From positions 930,001 to 994,000 of the forward strand of contig MCGE01000005.1 in the NCBI GenBank assembly GCA_002105175.1: a DNA stretch of 64,000 bases, read 5' to 3'. The position numbers were made by a program, and so were the translations under genes. This DNA comes from Absidia repens. Its lineage: Eukaryota; Mucoromycota; Mucoromycetes; Mucorales; Cunninghamellaceae. The notes under the pieces are model-generated. The model did no database searches and was not told the origin of the DNA. It saw nothing but the letters and a program-made list of their open reading frames with translations. Shown one piece after another: positions 35,601 through 46,344 of the stretch (the stretch's first letter is position 1; each line of letters begins with the position of its first letter).

Positions 35601-36465
35601 TACTATTCATATTTTATAACAAACATTTTAATTGTATCACTTGTTTACTTTTGTCCCTTATTATTACAACAATTTCAGGCTCCCAATTTTGTAGCCATGA
35701 AATATGTTTTGAAAATTGTCTAAATATAATTTTATATTGATAAAATGATAGAGAATACTCACAAGACCATTTCTACCAATGCTGTTTTTCTCTCGTCTTT
35801 TTGCTTCCTTCCTCATCACAACAATCCTCACCATTCAACTTTGGATCTGTAGAATAGTTGTGAAATAACGTATATAAAGAAAAAAATAAAAAATAAAAAG
35901 TGGGACAGGTAGAATTAAGTGAGATTCTTGTATATGGTTTTTATTAATAAAAATGTCACTCTTTATATACTATATCTTATGTTTCATTAGAAATAGATAT
36001 TACATGGGTTTATTGTTATTATTATTTTTTATCATGATCATTATTTTTATTATGATCGTATGATGTTCTGATATTAGGTGTATGATGATATGATTGATGT
36101 TATTGCAAGGGTATTTTATTTTCTTTTATTCTATTTTATGAGACCTAATGATTTCATGAAGTGAATCATTATTTTCTTTTCTTCCATCACAATGTTGCGT
36201 GATTATTTATTTTTATCATGCAGTGTTCCTAATCGGAATTTCAATTTCTTCAGGAACAGCTTTTATTTTTATGCCATCATTTTTCATGATGCGACAATAG
36301 TATACATTAGAATATCTCATTCTTCATTCATGAATAAAACCTTTTTTATTGAAACATCGCTAAACTTAAGTCACTAAACTAATGGGAGGGGAATGAAGGG
36401 ATCTCGGGAGAAGTCGAGGGATCTTGAGGGATGTCGTGAAAAAAAGAGACATATAGTTCCTTTTC
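35600..36465. other. AT-rich intergenic DNA, no gene seen
   Basis: Contains TTATTTTTATCATGATCATT-type low complexity. The short frames show no recognisable domain. Confidence 0.4.
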
Positions 36466-36469
36466 CAAA

Positions 36470-37135
36470 AAAAAATACCTGCCGCACAACCCCCACAAAA
36501 AATACCCCCCACAGCCCGCCCTAAAAAAATACCTCCCCGCAACCCCCCAAAATAATGTCTCCCCCCACAACCCCCAAAATAATGTCTCCCCCCACAATCC
36601 CCCAAAATAATGTCTCCCCCCACAACCCCCCAAAATAATGTCTCCCCCACAACCCCCAAAATAATGTCTCCCCCCACAACCCCCAAAAAATGTCTCCCCC
36701 CACAACCCCCCAAAATAATGTCTCCCCCCACAACCCCAAAATAATGTCTCCCCCCACAACCCCCCAAAATAATGTCTCCCCCCCACAACCCCCAAAATAA
36801 TGTCTCCCCCCACAACCCCCAAAATAATGTCTCCCCCCACAACCCCCAAATAATGTCTCCCCCCACAACCCCCCAAAATAATGTCTCCCCCCACAACCCC
36901 CAAAATAATGTCTCCCCCCACAACCCCCAAAATAATGTCTCCCCCCACAACCCCCAAAATAATGTCTCCCCCCACAACCCCCCAAAAATACCTCCCCCAC
37001 AACCCCCAAAAAATGTCTCCCCCCACAACCCCCAAAATAATACCTCCCCCACAACCCCCCAAAAATATACCTCCCCCCACAACCCCCAAAAAAAAGTACC
37101 TCCCCACTACCCCCATAACCCCCCAAAAAAATACC
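36470..37135. repeat. C-rich 27-bp minisatellite
   Basis: About 22-24 tandem units of roughly 27 bp with the core AATAATGTCTCCCCCCACAA followed by five or six C. Unit length varies by 1-3 bases, mostly through the C and A runs. The complementary strand has many runs of five or six G, so it is a strong G-quadruplex candidate. Because the unit is close to a multiple of three, long open frames appear in several phases of both strands; these are artefacts. Confidence 0.95.
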
Positions 37136-37194
37136 ACCCAAAAAGTTGGTTTATTTGAGGCAAAACCAAAATCAGTAGGTTTAACTAACCAAAA

Positions 37195-37700
37195 GGCCTG
37201 AATAAGGAATGATGTATAAAAAAGGGATCTCTACGAGGGATCTGTAAGAGGGATTTCTAAGAGGGATTTGCAAACTTTTAACGACGTTTAAACACACATC
37301 ATTGAAGTAAAGACAAGGTTTATTGAAGCAAAGACAAATTTTATTGAAGCAGAGACATGTTTTATTGAAGGAAAAAGACAAACGAAGCTAATCACGACAC
37401 CTCCGAAATCCTAGAATCAAAATGATAGGATTTCCCCATGCATCTTGTAATCCCTTTTCTGAACCCCTTCTAAACTAGTCCTAGCAGAAAGCCAAAGTCA
37501 CCAGCTCCACAACGAGCCAAAAACAGTGGAAGAAAAAATAATTTTTTTAAAAAAAAGCGAAAGAAACAGAAAGAGAAAGAGAAAATGAGGGATGCCGCTT
37601 GAAAAATAATTCAGACTAAGCGGGCTTTGATTTTTAATCCCGTCACGAAAAATCTGGAGGGCTGTCAACAACAAAAACAAAGTCGGGAAGCCCTGTTGTA
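37195..37700 (-). repeat. Dispersed repeat family B, copy B3
   Basis: Plus-strand landmarks are AAGGGATCTCTACGAGGGAT, ACGTTTAAACACACATCATT, three TTTATTGAAGCARAGAC units, AATCAAAATGATAGGATTTC, CCCCATGCATCTTGTAATCC, CCTTCTAAACTAGTCCTAGC, a purine-rich tract and ATCCCGTCACGAAAAATCTG. The last part is inverted relative to 35095-35150. Confidence 0.6.
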
Positions 37701-37845
37701 TTTGTGATACCCAAACCTATTTCCCATCTTCCACATCTTTATTTATTTATACCCCGCTCCACATTTCTTTCACTTTGACATTTTGACAGGTACTACCCTA
37801 TACCTTATTTTAATCATACTTCATCACCCGCTAAATTACTTCCCC
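37698..37845 (+). repeat. Direct repeat with 41690-41811
   Basis: GTATTTGTGATACCCAAACC, TATTTCCCATCTTCCACATC, TTTATTTATTTATACCCCGC and ACATTTTGACAGGTACTACC occur in the same order and strand at 41690-41811, with few differences. Confidence 0.75.
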
Positions 37846-37971
37846 AACATCACTTCAGATTATCCCAATTTGTAACCATTTCACTATGACTCACTTAGCT
37901 ATAGAAAAAGATATAAATATGACATGTTTGAATATTAAATAAAAAGAGTAACCAATTGTATCACTTATTCG

Positions 37972-38619
37972 GATTGAAAGTCAAAATAGACACTCCATAG
38001 TAATTTGAATTCCAAATTAGTACACGGAGAATGGGTTTATCCGGCCGAGAGTGGTACCGATCGACGCGCAATTGTTTAGAGTATGTTACACATAAGTTTA
38101 AGATTCATCGGCCGACATTTTTCGTAAATCGAAAAATGGCTTAAATGACGATTGCAGAGCCTGATGACGATCTATTTGTGTTCCCTGTGTCGATCTGCGC
38201 ACGGACGTTTGTTCCTGAAATTTGGAACCCGTTCCGACATCTTTAATTTTTCAATAAATCTGAAATCAGTAAAAAAAAATAATGAAACCTGAATTGTCAT
38301 GTTCTCATTTTCCAGAAATAATGTCATAAATTTGTTAATTCAACTCGAATAACTTTAAAACTATATCAGAATATATAGTTTTACAAGCACTTTCGATTGG
38401 TGTAACTTACGTCTCTGTATCTAAACTACGTACAAAGTTAGACATTTAAAGCCACTTTTCAATTTACGAAAAATGTCGGCCGATGAATCTTAAACTTATG
38501 TGTAACATACTCTAAACAATTGCACGTCGATCGGTACCACTCTCGGCCGGATAAACCCATTCTCCGTGTACTAATTTGGAATTCAAATTACTATGGAGTG
38601 TCTATTTTAACCTTGATCC
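37972..38619. mobile_element. Non-autonomous inverted-repeat transposon (MITE), 8-bp flanking duplication
   Basis: About 160-bp inverted repeats at 37983-38142 and 38449-38608 are almost identical (AAAATAGACACTCCATAGTA inward to CGGCCGACATTTTTCGTAAA). The outermost 10 bases pair only loosely. The 8-mer CTTATTCG stands immediately outside both ends in direct orientation (37964-37971 and 38620-38627), consistent with a target-site duplication. The 300-bp centre has no open frame. Long terminal inverted repeats with an 8-9 bp duplication suggest a Mutator-type or hAT-type element. A partial inverted copy of the inner part lies at 41575-41690. Confidence 0.75.
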
Positions 38620-38649
38620 CTTATTCGTACCTTTGCGTTTATTTCAAGC

Positions 38650-39115
38650 CCTACAGTCATAATAAAAACCCCTACTGTATGCTTCAGTATTGCTTACAAC
38701 ATTCTAGCATGTAGAAGCATTTACCGTACGAAATTAGTTTGGAAAATAGACCATCACACTATAGGGATTGTAATAATTTGAGTATGGTAAAGTCAATCAA
38801 GTAAGTGATATAACAGATATGGTTTTTATTAAATAAAATGATAGTGGGTTTTTATAGTAAAAGTATGGGAAGCGGATGTTGGAATAATAAATTTCTGTGA
38901 TGATAGATGATTGTAGATGATAATGGATTATTGGTAGAGTTCGAGATGAGGGAATAAATAGTGTATTATGGAAGAGATGGATGATTAATCTTTGATATTG
39001 ATTGTAGACCAAGTGAAACATAGCCAGTGTGAGGTTATGCTGGAGAGTGACAAGGTACAATTGTTGGGTCGTGAGGGATAACCGCGTGTCTGATACGTGT
39101 GGATGATGACAAATG
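38650..39115 (-). repeat. Dispersed repeats, inverted copies of 34970-35090 and 35285-35595
   Basis: 38650-38770 (AGCCCTACAGTCATAATAAA, CTTCAGTATTGCTTACAACA) is the reverse complement of 34970-35090. 38800-39115 is the reverse complement of 35285-35595. The two blocks are not in mirror order, so this is not one simple palindrome. Confidence 0.6.
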
Positions 39116-39129
39116 ACAAATACGACAAT

Positions 39130-39744
39130 ATGCTACCTGAAGTGGAAATATTGTACTTTTTATAGACTACTTGAAGTGGAAATATTGTGCTTTTTATATG
39201 CTACCTGAAGTGGAAATATTGTACTTTCTATATGCTACCTGAAGTGGAAATATTGTACTTTTTATATACTACTTGAAGTGGAAATATTGTACTTTTTATA
39301 TGCTACTTGAAGTGGAAATATTGTACTTTTTATATGCTACCTGAAGTGGAAATATTGTACTTTTTATATACTACCTGAAGTGGAAATATTGTACTTTTTA
39401 TATACTACCTGAAGTGGAAATATTGTACTTTTTATATGCTACTTGAAGTGGAAATATTGTACTTTTTATATACTACCTGAAGTGGAAATATTGTACTTTT
39501 TATATGCTACCTGAAGTGGAAATATTGTATTTTTTATATACTACTTGAAGTGGAAATATTGTACTTTTTATATGCTACTTGAAGTGGAAATATTGTACTT
39601 TTTATATACTACTTGAAGTGAAAATATTGTACTTTTTATATGCTACTTGAAGTGGAAATATTGTACTTTTTATATGCTACCTGAAGTGGAAATATTGTAC
39701 TTTTTATATACTACTTGAAGTGGAAATATTGTACTTTTTATATG
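39130..39744. repeat. 34-bp minisatellite
   Basis: About 18 tandem units of 34 bp, CTACCTGAAGTGGAAATATT followed by GTACTTTTTATATG. Variation is limited to a few positions (ACCTG/ACTTG, TATG/TATA). No spacers, so it is not a CRISPR array. Confidence 0.97.
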
Positions 39745-40010
39745 TTCAACCACACACATACTTGGACATCCACGTTTGCTTGGATCCGCTTTCTAGTCAC
39801 ATACTCCTTCTACTCATACCATTTTTTTTTCTTCCCCCTCCAATATCCCCATACACACACAGAACAACCCCTCCATACCCCCTAAAAATTCAATAAATCG
39901 GGAATAGCTCGACCGCGGAGCCTGCCAAAAGTAGTAATTTCGCTATAGGCTTTCCAAACCAATAAAAGAATAATATGCAGAATAGTCTACCGCAATAGAA
40001 TAGTATATAG
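39745..40010. other. Non-repetitive gap between minisatellite and family B copy
   Basis: Pyrimidine-rich then AT-rich DNA; no gene or repeat recognised. Confidence 0.35.
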
Positions 40011-40380
40011 AATAGTCTACCGCAATAGAATAGTATGTACAATAGCCTGTCACAGTAGAATAGCTTCGCCATTCCATTGTTCATTGCAAAATAAAAAAGC
40101 TTTTATTGAATAATGATACGTAGTCAATACTATACTAAAAGGAAAGAAGATGTAAAAATAGGGGGCCGCTAATAGTAGCTGAGAGAGGTGCGAATCTAGA
40201 TGAATGGTGCAGAAGAAGGAACGATGTACGATGTACGATAAAAAGGGATTTCTAAAAGGGATCTCTATAAAAGGGGATCTCCAAACTTCTAATGAAGCTT
40301 AAACAAACATTTATTTTAAACAAAGACAAGGTTTAAGGAAGCAGATATATGTTTTATTGAAGAAAAGAGACTGTTATATT
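40010..40380 (-). repeat. Dispersed repeat family B, copy B4 (interrupted)
   Basis: Matches B1 through TCATTGCAAAATAAAAAAGC, GGGGGCCGCTAATAGTAGCT, CTAATGAAGCTTAAACAAAC and ATATGTTTTATTGAAGAAAA. It is broken off at 40380 by the tandem duplication below and resumes at 40995-41070 (ACATGTACTAAGCTAATCAA, AATCAAAATGAAAGGGTTTC). Confidence 0.65.
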
Positions 40381-40994
40381 ATAGAATAAAATAGGACTTG
40401 TTATCAAGTGTTATATTATAGAATAAAATAGGACTTGTTATCAAGTATTGTGAAACTTTTGGATGATTCTTTATTTCTATTCAAATGTATTGTCTTATTT
40501 ATACTGATGTGATGGTATGTGGTTATGTAAAAATAGGGGTGATGAATATGATAGGAATTTGTGTAGTGTGTGATTCGGGGTCTGAATTACGTATTATGGA
40601 ATGATCGCATATGCATGAACTAAGGTATAGGAATAAGTGTATAGATAAATATGAATATGTATATGTGAAAAGGTATATGGTAGATGGAATGATAGTTGAA
40701 TGTGTTGGTATACAACATCAAGTATTGTGAAACTTTTGGATGATTCTTTATTTCTATTCAAATGTATTGTCTTATTTATACTGATGTGATGGTATGTGGT
40801 TATGTAAAAATAGGGGTGATAAATATGATAGGAATTTGTGTAGTGTGTGATTCGGGGTCTGAATTACGTATTATGGAATGATCGCATATGCATGAACTAA
40901 GGTATAGGAATAAGTGTATAGATAAATATGAATATGTATATATGAAAAGGTATATGGTAGATGGAATGATAGGTGAATGTGTTGGTATACAACA
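40373..40994. repeat. Insertion made of a 37-bp doublet and a 277-bp tandem duplication
   Basis: GTTATATTATAGAATAAAAT with GGACTTGTTATCAAGT occurs twice in tandem (about 40373-40446). A 277-bp unit starting TCAAGTATTGTGAAACTTTT is then present twice (40441-40717 and 40718-40994) with only a few differences. The block splits repeat B4. Both units start or end around TCAAG. No open frame. Confidence 0.85.
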
Positions 40995-41074
40995 GAGACA
41001 TATACATGTACTAAGCTAATCAAGACATTTCCCCAAGATTCTAGAATCAAAATGAAAGGGTTTCCCCTTTGTTG

Positions 41075-41810
41075 TAAAATAGGTTTTTTGTAAAATAAAA
41101 ATAATAAAGTCAAAAGTACGATGAGAATGTTGTTAGCCTTTATTTGATATAAATCAAGCATCTTTTTATAATGATGTGATTATGGTATGAAACAGTATAA
41201 CTACTACTACGGTTTGATATAATAAATGGGTTTCTTTTTCAAAGACATGAAAAAGTGAAATCAGATCATGACACCCATATATGATCTGAGCTCTTGCATT
41301 GTAGCACTGTATTTGAATTTATTTTTTTTTCACTTGCATTGTGCATGATTCATATCAATGTCACACTTTATTTTATTTCATTGCTACATTCATATGCAAA
41401 ATACAACAAGAAGTAGTGCATATACAGAATTTTAAAAATAATTAAAATTTACATATCAATAAAAAAGCTTTTATTTTATTATATTGATGAATGGTATGTA
41501 TTACAAATTATGTGTGACCCGAAATATTATTTTTGAAAAAAAAATCGGGTGAGAACATATACTCCACATTAACCCCAATCGAAAGTGCTTGTAAAACTAC
41601 ATATTTGATGTACTTTCAAAGAAGTTATTGGAGTTGAATTAACAAATTTATGACTTTATTTCTGGAAAATTAGAAAATGACAATTGTTGTATTTGTGACA
41701 CCCAAACCTATTTCCCATCTTCCACATCTTTATTTATTTATACCCCGCTCCGCATTTCATCACTTTGACATTTTGACAGGTACTACCCTATACCTTATTT
41801 TATTCATACT
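41075..41810. other. AT-rich intergenic DNA with a MITE fragment and a direct repeat
   Basis: 41575-41690 is an inverted fragment related to 38300-38400 of the MITE (CCAATCGAAAGTGCTTGTAA, GAATTAACAAATTTATGAC). 41690-41811 is the direct repeat of 37698-37845. No gene seen. Confidence 0.5.
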
Positions 41811-41812
41811 TA

Positions 41813-42556
41813 GGGCTCTTAACAATACCTAAATGAGGAGTATTGGTATTGAAAAATACCATGTTAGCGTGATTAGCAATTCCAATTCCTTACCGGGACG
41901 ATACTGTGGTGTTTATTAGGTGTTGAAAGTAAAAAGTGAAAATAAAAAAAAAAATAATAAATGTGGGCGCTCCCACATTTGATACATAAAAATCTATTTT
42001 TTATTTTGTACCTTGACGGTATTTCAATTTTACAACACTGGTAGCTAGTATTTAGTTTTTTTTTATTAGTACTGAAATTAGACTTTGTAGAATCTAATTT
42101 CTGGTCTATGATTTTTTTTATTCTCAGTTTTTACTTTTTTTTTTTAAAGAGCAAGGTTTTTTTACCCACTGGGTTTTTCCGGCTTCTTCCTCATTATTAT
42201 ATTTTTATAATAAAGTTACTTTATTTAAGTCTCGTATTCATCACAGGTACCATCAGTAGGTATTGGTATTGATCAATACCTCTTATCGGGATTAGCACTA
42301 CCAAAACCTTAGCGAGACGATACCACTAATAGGTATTGGTATTGGTCAATACCTCTTAGCGGGATTAGCAATAATAAAACCTTAGCGGGACGGTACCACC
42401 AATAAAAATTGGTATTGATCAATACCTCTTAGCGGGATTAGCAATACCAAAACCTTAGCGAGACAATACCGCTATTAGGTATTGGTATTGATCGGTACCA
42501 GGTATTGAGGACTTTTTCTCAATACCATAATCGGGACGGGACCAAATTAAGAGCCC
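41813..42556. mobile_element. Inverted-repeat element flanked by TA, internally repetitive
   Basis: Perfect 10-bp terminal inverted repeats GGGCTCTTAA (41813-41822) and TTAAGAGCCC (42547-42556), each flanked by TA (41811-41812, 42557-42558). The right third holds about four roughly 65-bp repeats built of TATTGGTATTGATCAATACC, TCTTAGCGGGATTAGCAATA and CCAAAACCTTAGCGGGACGA; one diverged unit stands at the left end. No open frame. A TA duplication suggests a Tc1/mariner-type MITE; repeated GGTATTGGTAT words inside ends also occur in hAT elements, so the class is open. Confidence 0.7.
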
Positions 42557-42889
42557 TACTCTCTCACTGCTCCCTCCCCTTTTTACCTCCCAACACCAGT
42601 ATCCTACTACCACCCTCTATCTTTTCGCTCTTCAGCAACACCTCCTTTTTTCATATATTTCAATTTATTGGCCACCGCTCTTTTTGACGTGAGCCCAAGT
42701 CTTTATTCAATAAACGACACATTACAAAAAAAAAAAAAAATTAATGCATTTTTAAATCCCGCCAATAAGCATTCAGCATAAGCGTTGTTTGTATGTGAGT
42801 GCCAGAACTTTTTAGGTAGAAGTTCAACCGTTAGTAGAAAAATAAAATAGAAATAGATTTTGGCGAGCTGTTGGAGCATTTGGAAATCT

Positions 42890-43440
42890 TTTGATCTATT
42901 GGGTGTCAGTTTCTTATTGAAGTGTGGGTTTTGGTGGGAAGGGATTAGGGTGTCTGCTATTTCGCACTATAGCGGGCAGCCCATTGGGGCCCAACGTCGT
43001 GCTCGGTGCTCGTTAACAGTATTTTTTGTGTGTGTTGAAAATCAAAAAGGCAGTCTAAAAAAATCAATTCAGGGTCCGCTGCAGGATTTCTATTTTTTTG
43101 GCTCCCAATTTTTTTTTTCCTTTCTTCTTTTTTCCTTCATGAAAGTCTGAATGTTATGATGGCAAAGCTCATTGGGATACCGGCAATCTAGGATTAGTGT
43201 TAGAACTTGAATTAGGGGCATTTCAAAACATGCAAAACAAACATCATGGGGAAACCCTTTAATTCTGGATTCATGATTTCTATCTTCCTACTAGATTAAC
43301 CTTCACTGTAGAAAAATGCCTTTAGCTTAGCTTAGTGTTAGTTATCATAGGTTATACTATATACATGTCTGAATTAAACATATTTTATCTTTTCACAATT
43401 AATCTCTTCCATGTCTTTTATTGTCTTGTTGACTTACACA
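42890..43440 (+). repeat. Dispersed repeat family C, copy C2 (left arm of large inverted repeat)
   Basis: Reads CTATTGGGTGTCAGTTTCTT, GAAGTGTGGGTTTTGGTGGG, CAGGGTCCGCTGCAGGATTT, a pyrimidine tract, GATGGCAAAGCTCATTGGGA, TAGTGTTAGAACTTGAATTA, CATCATGGGGAAACCCTTTA, TTAGCTTAGCTTAGTGTTAG and CATGTCTTTTATTGTCTTGT. The reverse complement is at 44395-44932 with few differences. Confidence 0.85.
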
Positions 43441-44394
43441 ATACTTCAATAAAATATATGTTCAATTTTAAGCCATTTTTTTCAAATCCACGTTGACATC
43501 AGGTCAACCCCCCTTTTTTCTGAGATTGCATACTGTATAAGATGCCATCCAGCTCTTTTGTCCCTGTTCCTATCCCTGTACATGGTTTATACCTTCACTG
43601 TGAGATGCGAGTCATGTTCAAGTTCAAATGGTGTGTTTTATTAACAAAACAGAAATCAAAAACCAACTATAATATGCTATACTATACTAGATTGGACTAC
43701 TTTTCTTTTTGCACACAGTAGTTGACCTTTTTTTTTTTATACATTACTGTCTTTGGTTTGTTTTCCTTTTTCTGGTTTGATTTTGATTTTGGTTTTTCCA
43801 TCTGATTTGATTTTGTTTTTTGCAAAAACCAAACCATTAAACCATTTAGAAATCCTGCCAATTACACAGCTACCTCACTGTTTAGGTAAAGATCTAGGAT
43901 AAAGAAATATCCCTCTATTCCTCCACTCACAACACCGTATTCATGCCACCGCTACCATTTTTTCCTTTTGCGTGTCACCACGGTCAACACTTTTTAGATG
44001 AACTATAATTAGCATATACTAGACACACCATTGCTACTCTATATAGTGTGAAGTGCAGAGGTAAAATACCCTGAAGTATTTTTTTTCCAGACTAATAGCA
44101 TTCTTATAGAACTTGATGTCCATGACTTTTGCAATATTGGTCCACTGACATTTCTAGATCAAATCGCCGCATTTTTTTTTTCTTTTTGAGCCACCAGTAT
44201 TTATTTAATCCTGCCTCAGAATAATTAGCATTAGTACCCTACGATTGCTACCCTTTATAATCTACTCAAGTACGAAATAAGATAGACAACAAAATGCCCT
44301 GTAGTGGACTTTCTTTTTATACAAGCACATGTCTTTCCTCCTACACATAAATACACAAACACGCACAGACACACTAGATTTTGCTCATGCCCAT
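43441..44394. other. Spacer between the arms of the family C inverted repeat
   Basis: About 950 bp of AT-rich single-copy-looking DNA with T runs; short frames only. No gene seen. Confidence 0.4.
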
Positions 44395-44932
44395 TCAACA
44401 AGACAATAAAAGACATGGAAGAGATTAATTGTGAAAAGATAAAATACGTTTAATTCAGACATGTATATAGTATAACCTATGGCAACTAACACTAAGCTAA
44501 GCTAAAGGAATTTTTCTACAATGAAGGTTAATCTAGTAGGAAGGTAGAAATCATGAATCCAGAATTAAAGGGTTTCCCCATGATGTTTGTTTTGCATGTT
44601 TTGAAATGCCCTAATTCAAGTTCTAACACTAATCCTAGATTGCCGGTATCCCAATGAGCTTTGCCATCATAACATTCAGACTTTCATGAAGGAAAAAAGA
44701 AGAAAGAAAGGAAAAAAAAATTGGGAGCCAAAAAAAATAGAAATCCTGCAGCGGACCCTGAATTGACCTTTTCACATAAAATTACAATAAAAGAGTGCTG
44801 AGCGCGACGGTCGGACCCCAAGAGGTTGTCCACCGTAGTGCGAAATGACGGGGGCTTTAATCCCTTCCTATCAAAACCCACACTTCAATAAAAAAATCTG
44901 ACACACAATAGATCGAAAAATTTCCAAAAAGC
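44395..44932 (-). repeat. Dispersed repeat family C, copy C3 (right arm of large inverted repeat)
   Basis: Reverse complement of C2 from ACAAGACAATAAAAGACATG to CTGACACACAATAGATCG. The AACCTATG / ATCATAGG region and a short segment near 44765 differ most. Confidence 0.85.
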
Positions 44933-45400
44933 TCCAGCGGAGCGCTAGAGCGTTTATCTGAAGCTAAAGGATAATGAATAAACATAATCCTCACTCTATT
45001 TATACCTTTTAAAAAAATATTACCGCGGCAGTCTAGTTTAGCTGGAGACAATAATAAAAGAAATAAAAGCAAACTACATATGGGGAAGAGTAAGTCCCGT
45101 CAATGGTATTTGATGATGTCCAAGTGCGTTTTTGACGAAATGGTAAAGAACGCATAATCCCGCAGGTGGTGTCATTCTCAACATAAGTAGGACGTCCCCC
45201 TCACTTCTCGCACTCTCGGCGACAGTGACTTTTGTTAAGATGCCGGTATGGATGTATGCCTAGGACGCGTCACTGAGAGAAAAACACTCATTGTGGATCG
45301 GATAGACACCATGTGTCTCATAGGATATGCATAAAATAGCCACAATAACAACTATACTTCATATATAATAAAACAGAAGGTAATAAATAAAGCGACATAT
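44933..45400. other. Less AT-rich intergenic block of unknown nature
   Basis: Bases 45090-45330 are more GC-rich than their surroundings (GTAGGACGTCCCCCTCACTT, CTCGGCGACAGTGACTTTTG, CCTAGGACGCGTCACTGAGA) but contain no long open frame and no tRNA or 5S features that I can see. Confidence 0.35.
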
Positions 45401-45990
45401 TTTATTGAGGCATATTGGTAGATACTAAAAGTAAAGAGGGGAAATTCATTGTAACAAGAGTCTTAATGGAAAGATCTATTGGAGGAAACATGAGGGCCAC
45501 TATAGCCAGTTTTGTTGAATTGTCCAACACTAAGCTAAAAGGGCAATTGTTAAATGAGAGCTAACATAATGTACAGTACAAAGCATGCATGAGAAGACTA
45601 AAGGGATACCCTCGATTAAAAGCATAAAAGCGGCAATATTAATCAAAAGAGGATGACAGTAAAAAAGAGACCTATTGTACAATACATGAAAAAGACTTAT
45701 GGCACATATTCCATTGAAGCAAGTAAAAAGACAGATATTTTATTAATATATGGAAACAAACGACGGACAAACCACCCAAAACTAAGCTAATATGAAGTCG
45801 GTTAATGGTGGTCCTAAATGAAAGGGGTTCCCCATGCATCTTATAATCCCTGAGTTGAAACCTTTTCTAAACTAGTCCTGACACTAATCTATGATCGCCA
45901 TGATCTCTCGAGGCAATAATTGTGAAGAAAAAAACGAAGAAAAATAAAAAAAGTACGTAAATAAATAAAATCACCTGGGCGGTATTTAAA
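45400..45990 (-). repeat. Dispersed repeat family A, copy A5 (long form)
   Basis: Plus-strand landmarks are TATTGGTAGATACTAAAAGT, AAGATCTATTGGAGGAAACA, GACCTATTGTACAATACATG, CAGATATTTTATTAATATAT, AAACTAAGCTAATATGAAGT, AATGAAAGGGGTTCCCCATG, CTTTTCTAAACTAGTCCTGA, a purine tract, and AAATCACCTGGGCGGTATTT. Confidence 0.65.
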
Positions 45991-46344
45991 TTCTGTATTG
46001 CCCTAATGCTACCCATAGATGAATAAAAATCCTGCATGGTTTTGTGGCAACTGTGTACCCCGCACGCCGATAAATAAATAAATATGTTAAATACCGCCTC
46101 AGAGGAGTCGTCGTGTTTATGTCAATTATAAAATTTCATTATTTCAGTAAAACCTTGGCTATGATAATAACAATAGCGGAAACAAAACAGACTGAGACAA
46201 AGTAACAAACATGTTTGCAAGTATATGTATTTATTAAAAATGCTTTCATGGTATAATGTGATAATATAAGGGATGTGTCAATCAATCAAAAGTAAAAGTA
46301 AAACACCAACTCAATCTGGAAACTATACTAAGCTATGTAATCTA

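Noticed and set aside
36366..37201. Several open frames of 100-250 codons on both strands, Gly/Trp-rich or Pro/Asn-rich
   Set aside because: They are phase readings of the C-rich 27-bp minisatellite, open only because the unit is nearly a multiple of three and lacks stops; multiple frames are open at once.
39130..39744. Possible CRISPR array (regular repeats)
   Set aside because: Units are directly adjacent with no spacers, and the DNA is eukaryotic nuclear; it is a minisatellite.
42860..43150. 96-codon frame with plausible start
   Set aside because: It lies wholly inside the family C repeat and is broken in the other two copies.
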